64,000 bases of DNA from Amia ocellicauda (taxonomy: Eukaryota; Chordata; Actinopteri; Amiiformes; Amiidae): assembly GCF_036373705.1 (NCBI RefSeq), contig NW_027102780.1:1-64000 (forward strand). Reading direction: 5' to 3'. A program made the translations under genes and the position numbers. The notes below the pieces were generated by a model. The model was not told the origin of the DNA, ran no database searches, and saw nothing but the letters and a program-made list of their open reading frames with translations. This document shows positions 1 to 11,861 of this stretch, piece after piece (within the stretch, counting starts at the first letter, position 1; each line of letters starts with the position of its first letter).

Positions 1-66
1 ACAATCCTCTACCATTCCCTCCCTCCCTCTTTCACTTCACTCTCCCCGTCACCCTCCTTCTCTCAC

Positions 67-1344
67 CCTCAGAAGGCACTGGCACATATTGGCGTATGAG
101 GCGGAGAAGTTGGGTTCGGAGACGGCCTTCTCGAAGATGAGCTCCATGACACCCTGGAGTCGCTGCTCCGTGTCGATGGTCAGCTCGTTCACTTGACGCA
201 TCCACGGCTGGAACATCTGTGGGGTCAGCTTGTTCAGAATACCACTCACCCTGCGGAAGAGCTCCTGTTGAAGGGGAAAGGGGGGAGGAGGGAAGGAAGG
301 AAAAAGAGTTAGTTCTGCAAACCTCGGCCAAGTCCGTGTTTTTATTTGTTCTGGAGAGGTGGGTGCATGTGAGCGTACTCAGCCCCTCAGTTCATCTTCT
401 CCATCAGTAGAGGTCAGTGGCCCAGACACCAATGCACTACAAATAGATCATCAGTGGGGCTCCAATTTTACCCACAATCCCCTTTACTAGACTAGCAAAT
501 TATTATTCCCACCCCCCCAAACATGAACCGTGTCCTCTGCTCCTACATACCTGGGTCTTAATGACCTCGGGGTCATCACCCACTGTGGGAGCCTTCTTAA
601 TTGTAGGCAGGTAACACACATACAGTCATCTAAATAACAATCGCAATTAGACAGCAGTTGACAAAAAGTACAAATGAGACAAATGTCCAAGATCAGCATT
701 AAACAGATCCATCAGAACAATGCAGGTAACCATCTCAATCAGAAGGATTTATATATAAAAACATGAAAATAAAACTCTAGGGTCTCCTAGACAAGCAGGG
801 GGCTGCATACCTTAGCCAGGACCACATCGCTAATGCGGAGTTTCTGCAGCCTGTCACAGATGAACTCTAAGTCCAGCAGGAACTGACGCTCATTTTTCTC
901 CTTCTCATCAGGGACATAATTACACCTGCAACATAATTTGAAAGCAACAACATTTCCACAGGAGTCTTGGTTGTGCCGAGGATTACGAAATAATGAAAGC
1001 AATACATTTTAGACGTCGGCTCAAAATCCCTACCATTCGGCGTTGAAATGACCCAGGTTTATTTTGTATTTATACCATATCCAGTTCACCATATTCACAT
1101 CCTCTCATACAGTAATCAATAAACGAGAATAATGGTTCAATTTGTAGCTACACACCTATGCTTAGGAGCAATTCACACGATCTTGTACTGGTGAAGAACA
1201 TTATTATTCACAATATGTCATTTAAAAAAATGTAGGCTATACATACCCTGCTGCAATGAAAAGAAAAAGATAGATTAATGAAACGGCCTACCTGAATCTT
1301 GCGGAGTCTTCAAGACAAAACTTGAAGTTTGCAATCGCTGCCAT
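67..1344 (-). CDS. Short eIF4G-family translation initiation factor, 5' exons (partial gene)
   Basis: Four coding exons on the minus strand are bounded by GT/AG signals and keep one frame: 1344-1292 (start codon at 1344-1342), 925-811, 595-551 and 264-67, giving 137 codons before the gene leaves the window. Exon 4 begins [18 protein letters not shown] and continues with [20 protein letters not shown] and SYANMC, the start of the MIF4G domain of eIF4G1/eIF4G3, which in those proteins binds eIF4A and RNA. Exon 2 holds [12 protein letters not shown] and ISDVVLAK, matching the eIF4E-binding segment (YDREFLLxFQF...ISDVVLDK), but the Tyr of YxxxxLphi is Asn. Exon 3 ends DDPEVIKTQ as in eIF4G3. The protein lacks the several-hundred-residue N-terminus and the roughly 100-residue linker between the 4E site and MIF4G seen in eIF4G1/3. 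Family assignment is firm; which paralogue it is, and whether alternative upstream exons exist, is not known. Confidence 0.85.
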
Positions 1345-1548
1345 GCTTTTGAATTCAATACAACCAAAAGGCTCTCGGGAACACTGAAATTACTCAGAGG
1401 TAAAATCAATCAACCGTACGACTCCGTCTCCAAACACACTATCAGCTCTAATTAGGCAATATCCACAGAGCAAACAGAATCGAATTCCAGCAACTGTTAC
1501 GTATGCAACTGACAACAACTGACGTCATACCCAACACATATCAGAACA
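1345..1548 (-). promoter_or_regulatory. Putative promoter and 5' leader of the eIF4G-like gene, with CRE
   Basis: The sequence upstream of the eIF4G-like start codon contains a perfect palindromic cAMP-response element TGACGTCA at 1520-1527, about 175 bases from the ATG. No TATA box is evident. The position suits a promoter; the function is inferred from motif and location only. Confidence 0.4.
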
Positions 1549-1778
1549 ACATAATACAGTTCAGAAACGAGAGGCCACTCGACCCATCAGCTCGTTTGGT
1601 GTCCATTAATAACTAAATGATCCAAGGATCACATCCAGTCTATTTCTGAATGTTCCCAAATTGTGGCTTCAACCACATCGCTGGGGAGTCTGTTCCAGAT
1701 TGTAATAACTCTCTGTGTGAACAAGTGTCTCCTGTTTTCTGTCTTGAATGGCTTGAAGCCCAATTTCCATTTGTGTCC
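1549..1778 (-). mobile_element. CR1-type LINE 3' fragment
   Basis: This stretch matches the 3' end of the larger CR1 copy at 3042-5555. Shared phrases include CTCGTTTGGTGTCCATTAAT, AACTAAATGATCCAAGGATC and GTGTCTCCTGTTTTC. The LINE 3' end is on the left, so the copy is on the minus strand and truncated at its 5' side. It lies directly behind the eIF4G-like promoter. Confidence 0.7.
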
Positions 1779-3041
1779 AAACACACTGAATCGAGTCACT
1801 CAATCGGTTCGCATCGCCCCACAAAAGAATCAGTCCCTCAGCCAGGCTCACACTGCGCACTTTTACAACCCGACCCGAGTCTGAGAGGCGGGCAGCGTGG
1901 CTTTCCCTGGATGCTGTCTTTTGCTGGTGAAGAGTCGCACTACTGATCATTAAGGATCAACATTTGATCTGCATGGCTTATCACATCAGCGCCAACACAA
2001 CAAGCAACGAGCAGCACAAGTGTCCCTCAGTCCAAGTCCACAACACACACGAGTGGCCTGTAACTCCCGATCAACAGCAGAGCTAGTAGGCTGGCACCCC
2101 CTCCTGTAAAATGAGCGGAACAACCCTATTCATCAATACAAGGCTGTAAGTCTAGAGAGAGGGCCTACCTTACATGTGTTTTCCTCTGGATTTTCAGGAA
2201 GCCAAGTCTTTGATGATGTCACCAAAACCCAGGTGGTGCTTTAAGGGCTTCAGAGTGAGCGCTCAGTCTGTCAGCCCCACTGTAGAGGCGCCCTGTTCTG
2301 CACAGGCCGGGTTACACACAGAGCGACCTGCACAGCCACGCAACTGGGAAAGTGACATATATGCGCAATGCAATGTCCACCTTCGGGCCACAGATTGCAG
2401 CTTCTTTCACGCAGTGACTGAAGCAAGGCGCTTGCAGTTTTGATATATCCCTTGAAATGAGACATTGCGTCTGTGAAATCCTCTTAGATCAGCGCAGTGT
2501 TTCCTCTGAAGCAACAGCACAGGATCGGGGTTCTTGAGATGAGAGCTGATGTCCGTCCTGTTTCCAAACTTCGCTATTACTTTCCCCCGCTTTGTCTTTA
2601 CAGTAATTGAACCCGTGAAAGGCTCTCTGGATTGTCAGTCTGCTTAGTCCCACCTTCAAGCAGAGAAACCAACTCTGATAGGACAGAACTGCGCCGGTAA
2701 TCCCATGCATTAAATAGGGCCTGATTGTAGCGCCGTCTCCTGGTCAAGGGTGGACAGTGGTCAGCAGGCACCAACACCAGCCTAGGCACCCACACCGGGC
2801 CGCAGACCTCTGCAGGGCCCCAGGGTCCAAAGCAGGGGCCCACACTTCCCCACATCACCCCCTCCACACTCTGTGATCTGGTATATCTACCGCACAGTGC
2901 ACAATTCATTGAATTGCTGGTAAATTAAATACATTGTGAGCATAAGCGACATATATGTGAACCTTTTCTTGTCCCAAGAGTAGCACTGTTATCATTTCCG
3001 TTGCACAGAGCACAAGCATTTCCAAATCTTTTTCAAATATT
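1779..3041. other. Intergenic, no recognisable feature
   Basis: I see no gene, RNA gene or named repeat here. Short open stretches on both strands have no similarity I recognise and no conserved motif. Confidence 0.4.
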
Positions 3042-5555
3042 TAACATAACAACATAAGAAAGTTTACAAACGAGAGGAGGTCATTTGCCACATCGTGCTC
3101 GTTTGGTGTCCATTAATAACTAAGTGATCCAAGGATCCTATCCAGTCTGATTTTAATTGTTCCCAAATTTTCAGCTTCAACCACATCACTGGGGAGTAGT
3201 GTTTCCAGCCCGGGGACCCGTGGTACCGAAAACCCGGGCAACCCGGACGATTTGTCAATCTCACAAGCCCGGGTTTGGCATGGGTATAAAACCGGGGCTG
3301 AGAAACAAACCAACAAAAATCATACTTGCGTGCACAGAGCCTCAGTGAGCTCTTGTGTTTTTTCATTCGGTGAGAAGATTGATGTTCATTCCGTAACCTA
3401 CAATATAATTGAGCACTGTTGCAAAATACGAGGAGTTCAAAAAAAATGTTCTGATCCAAGCTCGGTTTGGTTCTACTTCCTACAAATGCAAAAAGTATGC
3501 AAACAACGTATTGCAAACAGCTGGGGGCTCTACAAGGTCACTTCAGTTCATACAAATGATCAATACATAATAACTCTGTGAATGAACTGAGTTCGTGTTT
3601 AATTTTAGCTTCACATAAAATACAGACACAAAAATGACATGTATTATTTTACTTATTTAGAATAACATTGATGATATGGCCAGGTTGTAGTTTAATGATT
3701 AAAATAAGGGGGAAAACTAAGATCCGAGGAGTTCAAGCATACGTTTGATGTGTCTAACAGTGTGTTTTTTATTTATTTAATTTTGTTTCCATTTTGATTA
3801 TTTATTCAATTTATATGCCTATGAGATAATCTGGCTTCAATCACAGATGCCCCGGGGACCCAGGGTTTATGAAATTTAAACTCCAAAAACCCTGGCCTGG
3901 AATTTTCCCCCGATTTTGGAAACCCTACTGGGGAGTTTGTTCCAGATTGTGACAACTCTATGTGTGAAGAAGTGTCTCCTGTTTTCCGTCTTGAATGCTT
4001 TGAAGCCCAATTTCTTTTTGTGTCTCTGCTGATCTGGAAAAGCTCCTCTGGTTTGATGTGGTCGATGCCTTTCATGATTTTGAAGACTTGAATCAAGTCC
4101 CCATGTAGTCTCCTCTGTTCCAGGGTGAAAAGGTTCAGTTCCTCAGTCTCTCAGTAGGACATCTCAGTAGGACATCAGCTCTAACTAGTGCATCGTACAG
4201 TCTGAACATCACTGCCCTTGATTTAAAAGCAATGGCCCTAACACTGATCCCTGTGGATCTCCACTAACAACCTCACTCCAGATAGAAGCAACTCCTCTAA
4301 TCGACACCCTCTGTTTCCTCTACATCAACCAGTTCATAATCTACTACTTACATTACCCTGAATGCCTACAGCTTCCAATTTGAGGATCAGTCTTTGGTGT
4401 GGAACCTTATCAGAAGCTTTTTGAAAATGTACGTATATCATATCATGTGTTTTCACATGATCTACAGCTGCAGTTGCATGTTCAAAAAACTCTAATACAT
4501 TTGTAAGACATGATCTGCCTCGTCTAAACCCATGTTGACTATCTCCAAGAATATGGTTTTCATTAAAATGCTCCTCTATTTCTGTCTAATCATTTTTTCC
4601 AACATTTTACAAGTAATGCAGGTGAGACTGATTGGTCTGTAATTTCCTGGCTCAGTTTTGTCCCCTTTCTTGTGGATTGGTATGACATTTGCTATCTTCC
4701 AGTCAGTTGGCACATCCCCTGTTCTAAGTGTCTTTTGGAATATTTGAGTTAGCGGCCTGTAAATAATTTCCCACATTTCTTTAAGTACTGTTGGAAATAT
4801 ACCATCTGGCCTAGGTGATTTGTTTGTTTTTAATTCTGCTAGTCCCTGTAGTACCTCCACCTCATTTTTCCTGATCTCTCTTAGGGTTTGACTGGACTGG
4901 TTATTATCCTGTGGCATGTTATCTGTTTTTTCTTTTGTAAAAACCTCTAAAATACTCATTTAGAACATTTACCATATCTTGTTCATTTTCCAAAATACTT
5001 CAATTTTTGCCCTCTATCTGTTTCACTTCATCCTTTATTGACCTCTTGCTGTTGTAGTATTGAAAAAAGCTCTTTGCATTAGTTATAGAGCTATGTTTCT
5101 TTCTATTTCCCTCTTTGCTTTCCTGATCCCTTTCTTAAGATCTATTTGCAGTTCAACATATTCTTTGTATTTTGTTTAGTCTCTATCCCTTTTGTATGCG
5201 CTATACCACATTTTCTCTCTCTTCAAATTTTTTTGCATACTTCCATTAAACCATTTTGGCCAATGTTTTTTGGTCCTCAATTTGCTAAGTTTTGGTATAA
5301 ATTTCTCCTGAGCCTCAAGTAGTATATTCTTAAATATACCCATCCATTTTCAACTGAATCTGATCCAGTGTGCTCCAGTCTACCTCTTCCAAGTGTCGCC
5401 AAAATTGTAGACCATTGCTTTAGACTTGGGCCTTGTTTCTAGAAAGAATGCCTCAAAGATGACCATATTGTGATCACAGTTTGCTATTGATTCTATAACT
5501 AATGTCCCTCTGACTCTATCAAACATCTCGGTTATTTGAAGGGAAATCTGTCAAG
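3042..5555 (-). mobile_element. CR1-type LINE, decayed, split by a hAT-type insertion
   Basis: On the minus strand the element reads from a linker region (about 5540-4960), through reverse transcriptase blocks (4959-4576: DGIFPTVLKEM, DVPTDWKIANVIPIHKKG, NYRPISLT), a degraded palm region (about 4560-4230: remnants of HGFRRGRSCLTN and of VPHQRL) to a CR1-like 3' end (4150-3936 and 3196-3042) ending in an ACATAAGAA-like tail. The part after the first half of the palm, including the FADD motif and thumb, has been deleted, and stops interrupt the remaining reading frame. A non-autonomous hAT-type element (3197-3927) sits in the 3' region, and a solo LTR sits at the 5' boundary (5561-6156). CR1 versus a near relative such as L3 is not separable by eye. 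Confidence 0.75.
3197..3927. mobile_element. Non-autonomous hAT-type DNA transposon nested in CR1
   Basis: The 731-bp insertion is flanked by a perfect 8-bp target duplication CTGGGGAG (3189-3196 and 3928-3935). Its ends are inverted and related: TAGTGTTTCCAGCCCGGGG on the left against TAGGGTTTCCAAAATCGGGG read inward from the right. An 8-bp duplication and TIRs of this kind are the hAT superfamily signature. No transposase is encoded. The CR1 sequence resumes exactly after the duplication. Confidence 0.75.
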
Positions 5556-5560
5556 GTCAC

Positions 5561-6156
5561 TGTTAAGGTACAACGCTTCAGTTGAAGCAGCCCTTCGGAT
5601 CCCAGTGAATCGGGCAGTCAGGTCAGTCAGCATTTCAGCTACAGGGGAGACTTTTCAGCAGGAGACGAGCGCTCGGGAAGAAAAATGCACAGACACAGAA
5701 GTAGTCTGTTCGTTTATCTTCAGTTTATTGAAAGTTTCACACAGCCTTTATACAGTCTAACAAACATCTTCAGTGATAGTTACGGGGCAGTCCCGATATG
5801 TAGTTACACACCATAATAGTACTGATTTTGCAGTGTTCCCACAAGCAGGTGCACATGTCATGCCTCGTGGGAATGTTATTGTCCGAGGATGTGTGTAACC
5901 CATAATATATTTGTGTTTCGGGAAGGGGAAAATGTAGCACATACTGTACGAACAACATGTTTTGTGTCTGCCACAGCTGCTTGGATTACAAGCAGTTCTG
6001 CAAGCTATTTCAGCAGTGTGCATAAGACATAGATAATAAGTAAAGTTATGAATAACTCACAGTTCCTAACTAGTAACTTACTGGAAAGTTTCCTATATTT
6101 TCTAACAGTTATACAGTGGGTATATACAATACATAGGAGGCAATTTTACCCCAACA
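5561..6156 (-). mobile_element. Solo LTR of an LTR retroelement (fossil)
   Basis: The 596-bp segment starts TG and ends CA on either strand and is flanked by a perfect 5-bp duplication GTCAC (5556-5560 and 6157-6161). On the minus strand it has a TATA-like box (GTATAAAGG) followed by an AATAAA signal at LTR-like spacing. No internal coding region accompanies it, so it is a solo LTR. The family is not identified. Confidence 0.75.
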
Positions 6157-6161
6157 GTCAC

Positions 6162-7000
6162 CGTTGACAATTGGAAACAGCTCCTCAGTGGAATATGCCA
6201 GTAATGAGGACATAAGTGTACAAACATAAAGAAAGTCCTGCTATTACAAACTGCCAGCAAATGCATGTAATGCATTACTCATCTATTCAAAATACCTAGT
6301 TTACTGCATTACTATGATTATTATTATCCAATATAGAAATATATTAACACATTAGTCTCAGTAACGTGCATTTTTCACCTTTAATTTTGTGTAATTTCCA
6401 GGAAAATAGTGTTGATACATTTTGAATAGTCAGTGAAACATATCAATTTTCAAAGACTTCATGTCCCTCTTAACAGCCCTAGCAAACAATGCATTTACAG
6501 CATATTAATAAATAAAGAATACTTTAAGGGGGATGGTGTAAAACATCCATAGGAACAGCAGAGAAACTGTAAGTTAAACATGAACCTGAGATATTTCCAC
6601 AATGTTTCTGGGTTCAAAAATAGGATCACCAAATAAATAAGCAAGTAAATCTTAAAGTACAGCTATAGATAATTCATTTTTGTAAGGATATTATACATTA
6701 TTGACAATGTTTTCTGTATCAGTTGTTAAAACCCCTAAAAAGAGCACATTATAAATGGTCAATGTGATTTATTTCCAGCACACAATCCCCAAAGAAATGA
6801 CAGGAATTAAGGACTGTGTTGTGGAAATACCATTTTAACTTGTATAAAAGGAAAGCTTTAAAGTTAATCTCTACTTTCTTTGGGTCTCAAATATTTAATT
6901 CTTAATTCCCCTAACTGGTCTTGGTTTGTATCGTTGAAATGCAATTTGATCACAGAATTTATCTATTTAACATGTCAAACAGTAGGTGGCAGAGTTTACA
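6162..7000. other. AT-rich intergenic, no recognisable feature
   Basis: No coding potential or repeat family is visible. The first bases continue the insertion target of the solo LTR. Confidence 0.4.
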
Positions 7001-7004
7001 TTAC

Positions 7005-7135
7005 ATTATTTGTCATTTAGCAGACGCTCTTATCCAGGGCGACTTACATTTGTACCCATTTATTATTATTATTATTATTATTAATATTTTTATTTCTTGG
7101 CAGACGCCCTTATCCAGGGCGACTTACAACATAAC
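7005..7135 (-). repeat. Two stacked L2/SINE-type 3' tails
   Basis: The conserved motif of fish L2-mobilised elements occurs twice: GACGCTCTTATCCAGGGCGA near 7023 and GACGCCCTTATCCAGGGCGA near 7104, separated by an ATT-rich stretch. The orientation is minus, since the tail reads GTCGCCCTGGATAAGGGCGTC on the sense strand. These are 3'-end remnants without bodies. Confidence 0.6.
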
Positions 7136-7155
7136 TGCAAAAATACAGTGAAGTA

Positions 7156-9470
7156 CAATCAATCAATCAATCAATCAATCAATTTTTATTTGTATAGCGC
7201 CCTTCGCAGGGTAGCCACAGAGTGCTTTACAGACTGGTAAACATACAACAAACGTACAGCAAAATAAAAAACATAAATACAATAAAATCAAATATAGACC
7301 TGTAAACATTTTACATGATCTAGAATAAAGTGAGTGAACATTTAAGTAAATAAAGCATTTAGGAACGGAGGAGAGAAAAACAAGAAAACTCCTAAGAATG
7401 GCATGTAGGAGAAAATGAATCTCTGGGGGTCCACGGCCTAGGGCCTAGGCCTAATGGTTGCCTCCCCTCCAGGCAGTATACTTATTACAGCAGCAAGGAG
7501 ATCAGAAAGTTCTTTATCGGTGCTGCTGGCTGTGGTCTTCCCTGTGGAGGAGGCCTCTCGCTGGCCATCGGGGGTGGAGGGTTTGGACCATCAACAGGCT
7601 TTGGGTTGCGATGGCTCATCAAACCTTGGGTGTGGATGCCCCGTTGACCCTCCATTGTGAGGTGCTTCTGGGATGGGTTGTGCCTCATCAGACAGGTAGG
7701 GAGGTGCCAGTCCCTTTAGTGCTTTACATGTTAATAAGAGCACTTTAAAGTCTATCCTGTAGTGCACGGGCAGCCAGTGAAGAGAAGCCAATACTGGAGT
7801 GATGTGTTCATGTTTTTATGTTTTTGTTAGGATTCTTGCAGCAGCATTTTGGACTGAAGTGCACAAATAGCTCTGTTTGTGCTGCCTGACAGAATGGCAT
7901 TACAGTAGTCCAATCTAGATGTAACAAATGCGTGTATCAATTTCTCAGTGTCCTGTAACGAGAGGAATTGTCTTAGTCTAGCAATGTTTCTAAGCTGGAG
8001 GAAGGAAGATCTCGACACATTCTGAATGTGTGATTCAAAAGATAGATTATGATCACAGATGACACCCAGGTTTCATGCCATCCCCTTAGGGGAGAAATTA
8101 AAGTTATCATTACTCAGTTTTGTTAGTGAATGATGAACAGTTCGATTTTTGTCTCCTAAAATTATGACTTCTGTTTTGTCAGAATTAAGCATAAGAATTT
8201 TTTTTGTCATCCATGTTTTAATCTCAGACAGACAGCAGATTCATTTTTCTAGGTCTATGGTGTTGTTAGGATTTACTGACAGATATAATTGTGTGTCGTC
8301 TGCGTAACTGTGAAAGTTAATATTATGTCGTCGAATGATATCACCTAAAGGGAGCATGTACAATGAAAAAAGTACAGGTCCGAGGACTGAGCCCTGTGGG
8401 ACTCCGTACTTAACCTCAGTTAAATTTGAGTGGTTCTCGTTAATCTGTGCATATTGGAGTCTGTTTGACAGATATGATTTAAACCATGAAAGCACATTGC
8501 GAGATAGGCCAATACGGTTTTCTAAGCGGTGTATCAAGATTTTGTGGTCGATTGTGTCAAAAGCCGCACTTAAGTCTAATAAAATAATAACACTGGTGTG
8601 CCCTACATTGGAGGACTGAAACACGTCATTCAATACTTTTAACAGGGCCGTTTCTGTACTCAGGCCGGAACGGAAGCCTGATTGAAATTCTTCATAAAGG
8701 TGATTATCGGTTAAAAAAGCTTGCAGTTGGTTTGCAACTACTTTCTCTAGAACCTTAGAAAGGAAGGGAAGGTTTGAGATAGGTCGATAGTGTTTAAGTT
8801 GGTTAGGGTCGACACTGGGTTTCTTAAGAAGTGGTTTAATTACAGCTATTTTAAATGATTCAGGAACAGATCCTGAGAATAAAGAGACATTGATAATATT
8901 GTGTATTCTGTGAATAATTCATGGCAGAGATTGTTTTAGCAGTTTAGTGCGTATAGGGTCTAGTGCGCAGGTTGTTGTTTTCATTTTAGTAATTAAGGAG
9001 ACCAATTCCTGGTGATTTACTACGTTAAACGAGTCCAAGGTAGGCAGGGGCTGTGAAGGACTGCATGTGTCAGCTATAAAATCTGTGTATGTTTCCTGTT
9101 CTATCTGTTTTCTAATGCTGTTAACTTTGCTATTGAAATGATCCACGAAGTCACTACAGGTGAAATTGGGGGGGATGACCTCTGAAGGCTTTACCTTCTG
9201 GTTAGTAAGTGTCGCTATTGTATTAAAAAGAAAACGCGGGTTGTTCGTCGAACCACGGTGAGTGTTTTGTTGGTTTTTATTTGTCGTGTCCTTAATGGGG
9301 CTACTAAAGCAGTGCTTAGTGTATTGTTGAAATTATTTAATAATTCATCTGCAGATCCTTCTTTTGATAAAGCTAGCATTTGGCAAGAGGATAGTGATTT
9401 TATAAATAGCAGTGGGATTTAGGCAGCGAGTTTCTATGTTCCTTTCCGTGTGTCTAATTCTACTCCTCCT
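7156..9470 (-). mobile_element. L2-clade LINE, decayed
   Basis: The 3' terminus is an (ATTG)n tract on the minus strand (7156-7186) followed inward by TTTTTATTTGTATAGCGCCC. Reverse transcriptase motifs are clear in 8633-8241: LDLSAAFDTIDHKILIHRLE, GVPQGSVLGPVLF and FHSYADDTQLYL, so the catalytic YADD is present. A block at 9146-8919 and the region between it and the palm (KPLLKKPSVDPNQLKHYRPI) show the N-terminal fingers. The thumb region (8018-7591) retains SRLDYCNAILSG and LHWLPVHYRIDFKVLLLTCK. Several stops separate these blocks, so the copy is dead. The endonuclease domain is absent or unrecognisable. Confidence 0.8.
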
Positions 9471-9474
9471 ACAA

Positions 9475-9873
9475 GGCAATCAATCATTACAAATTAAATT
9501 TAGCTAAAACAGCAATTCAAAATAATACATTTTACAAATTTCAATTTACAATTTACACAAGTACAGTAAGTGACTTCCTACATCCTTGACAGTGAAAGCT
9601 AAGTGCTGTCAAGATGTAGGGTCACAGTCAAGGGCTACGGGAAAGGGAGCAAGGAGTAAAACAATCAAGAACGCGAGAAGCATAATAAAACTGTGAAGTG
9701 CTATCTAGCAGGGATAGAGGACTAATATTACAAGTGCTGTCGGAAGAGATGCGTCTTGAGTAAGTGCCGGAATGAGGTCAAGGACTCTGCTGTTTTGACT
9801 TCGGTGGGCAGGTCGTTCCACCATTTAGGTGCCAGGGATGAGAAGGAGCGGTTCTGGAGGAGGCAGAGTTGGT
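9475..9873 (-). mobile_element. L2-clade LINE 3' fragment
   Basis: The minus strand encodes the C-terminal L2 ORF2 tail (FSSLAPKWWNDLPTEVKTAES then FRHLLKTHLF) followed by a 3' UTR that matches the tails at 15,307-16,077, including AGTGCTGTCAAGATGT and AAGGGCTACGGGAAAGGGAG. The terminal tail motif itself is missing at the left end. Confidence 0.7.
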
Positions 9874-9877
9874 CTAT

Positions 9878-10016
9878 ACAACTGGGTATTTTACTGGAGC
9901 AATCTAAGTGAAGTACCTTGCTCAAGGGTACAACAGCACTGCCCCACCTGGGATTTGAACCCAAAACCCACAATATGAGTCCAGAGCCCTAAGCACTACT
10001 CCACAGTGTTGCATTA
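9878..10016 (-). mobile_element. tRNA-derived SINE head
   Basis: On the minus strand the sequence has a pol III A-box-like stretch (TAGTGCTTAGGGCTCTGGAC) and a B-box (GGTTCAAATCC), followed by the body phrase CTTGAGCAAGGTACTTCACT. This is the arrangement of a tRNA-derived SINE that I associate with non-teleost ray-finned fishes. Its own tail is absent; it abuts the L2 fragment at 9475-9873. Confidence 0.6.
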
Positions 10017-11195
10017 ATCACAGACTGTACCAAGGCTCCATGTGATTCTTTATTGCACTTATACTGTTATTATTGTTTATTTGATTTAATTTTAATTATT
10101 CACTGATTGAGTCATGTTCTCAAATTGTTTGTTTTCATTGATTGTATTCACTGATTGATTGACTTTTATTGATATTCACTATTATTGAACAGGCAGAAGC
10201 TTTGATCCCCGATGCGGCGCACCTGTATCACTGAGCAGCGGCCGCCTTCCCTCACGGCCACTACACCTGTGGACACTCAGCTGGAGATAAAGGCTGCCCT
10301 GCCAGAACAAAGGGGCACGGCGGAGCACCAGCAGGGACAGTGACTGCGGGACGGGTTACAGAGGAGAGGATATCGGCTGTGAGGGTGCCAGCCGGTAGGC
10401 ACTAACTCCTCGCAGGGTCGGAGCGGGTCCCTGCAGATCGGGAGCTGCCTGGAGAAACATTAGCCGCTGGACGCAGTGACTCGACAGCGACAAGAGGATC
10501 TAAGGAACTATTACTGGCCAGAGACATTGACTTGGCTTCTACAAGACTGTATTCCTGGACTTGCCTTCTTGGTTCTGCGGTTTCCAGCTTCTCGGCGATA
10601 GACGGCACTTTGGGGCTCCGGACCAGCAGCCGGAGGGAGAAGCACATAGCGGACGGGTGAGAGGGACGCACTCAATATCCCTGTGAGCTTGTGATCGCAG
10701 CACTTGCCAGTGAGCGAGCGTGTCCTCCTCCTGAGACTGCTCTTTGTCCTGGATTGGGGCTGCTTGTGCGGACGAGCTGCTCGTTTGTGAGGATCTCTAG
10801 CCTGGGACGGAACCGGAGGCCGAGCCGGGTTGGGACTGTGTAATTGAGACCATTCTCTCGCCATTCTCCATCGTTTCATACATACGTTTTTTGATTGTGA
10901 ATATAGGGGGTATTGTCTGGGCTTAGTTTTATTTGGGAATTTAGTATAGTTTATTATATTTTCAGCTTTTGTATAGGTTTCTGTATTTTTATTTTTGCCC
11001 AGGTGATTAAAGGCAATTTTAATTGTAAAAAAAACATCGAGGGAACGGTGCCCTGCTAGTTGCCCCTGTTGTATTGTACATGGTGAATTTTATTTAATGG
11101 ACTAGAATAAGACCTTTCTTATTTACTGGTGGCGTCTGTCCTGGGACCTTACCTGCAGGGGGAAATAAGTGAGTGTAACTCAGTTGGGATGGCAT
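10017..11195 (+). mobile_element. Possible LTR-like segment (fossil), boundaries uncertain
   Basis: An AT-rich start is followed by a GC-rich core and then an AT-rich end finishing around TACTGGTGGCGTCTGTCC. This profile resembles long Gypsy-type LTRs of fishes. I found no target duplication and no coding region, so the call is weak; an unclassified repeat or plain intergenic DNA are alternatives. Confidence 0.25.
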
Positions 11196-11861
11196 AGCGA
11201 GACTTCATGCGACCCAGTCAGAGGTGATTCTAGGGTATGTGGGGGCCCCAGGCAAAATAAATCCTGATGGTGAAGCCAGGGAGAGCATGGTGGGGTTTCC
11301 CATTTGCGACACCCCTGGACCCACTGTTCACTGCCACTCGTGACAATTTTCAGGTTTTTCTGAATGCTTAAACACTAACAGTGATTCTTGAAGTACTATC
11401 TCTGAAATAATTAACACTTTTAGGCAATGTATTTAACAAGTGAGCAATGGGTTCAATCAAATATGAGCTGTTATACTGTTGCAGGTATAATTGGGATATT
11501 TTGAGATGGAAACCGGTAAGTGCTGTAGTCTTACTGGTACAGTAATATGTACTGTACTTTCATAATGAGAAGGATCTCTCACTACAGTTTCTCAGTCGTT
11601 TATACACTGTGACCGAAAGCATGCACAGAGTGATCCGAGGTTCAAGCTAACATCCCAGAACCACTTCTGCAGGACTATGCACACCTTCACCTTGCTTCAA
11701 CTCAATTGGTGAGTCCAGTTCACTCATGTTGCAAAACATTACTCGCAACTCTCAATGTGTTGGCACAATTGTCATTGAGAAAACACCTGTACCTTTTGTG
11801 CAATACATGAGTCATCAGACAAAACTCAAAGTGCTAATGTACTACAACACACTTCACGTCT
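11196..11861. other. Intergenic, no recognisable feature
   Basis: No gene or named repeat is visible in this stretch. Confidence 0.35.

Noticed and set aside
2598-2909. A 103-codon frame on the minus strand
   Set aside because: No similarity recognised, and low-complexity Trp/Gly/Pro content from a GGGCCC-rich patch.
10511-10879. A 122-codon Arg/Ser/Pro-rich frame on the minus strand
   Set aside because: The composition is that of a GC-rich LTR-like core; no start context, domain or splice structure supports a gene.
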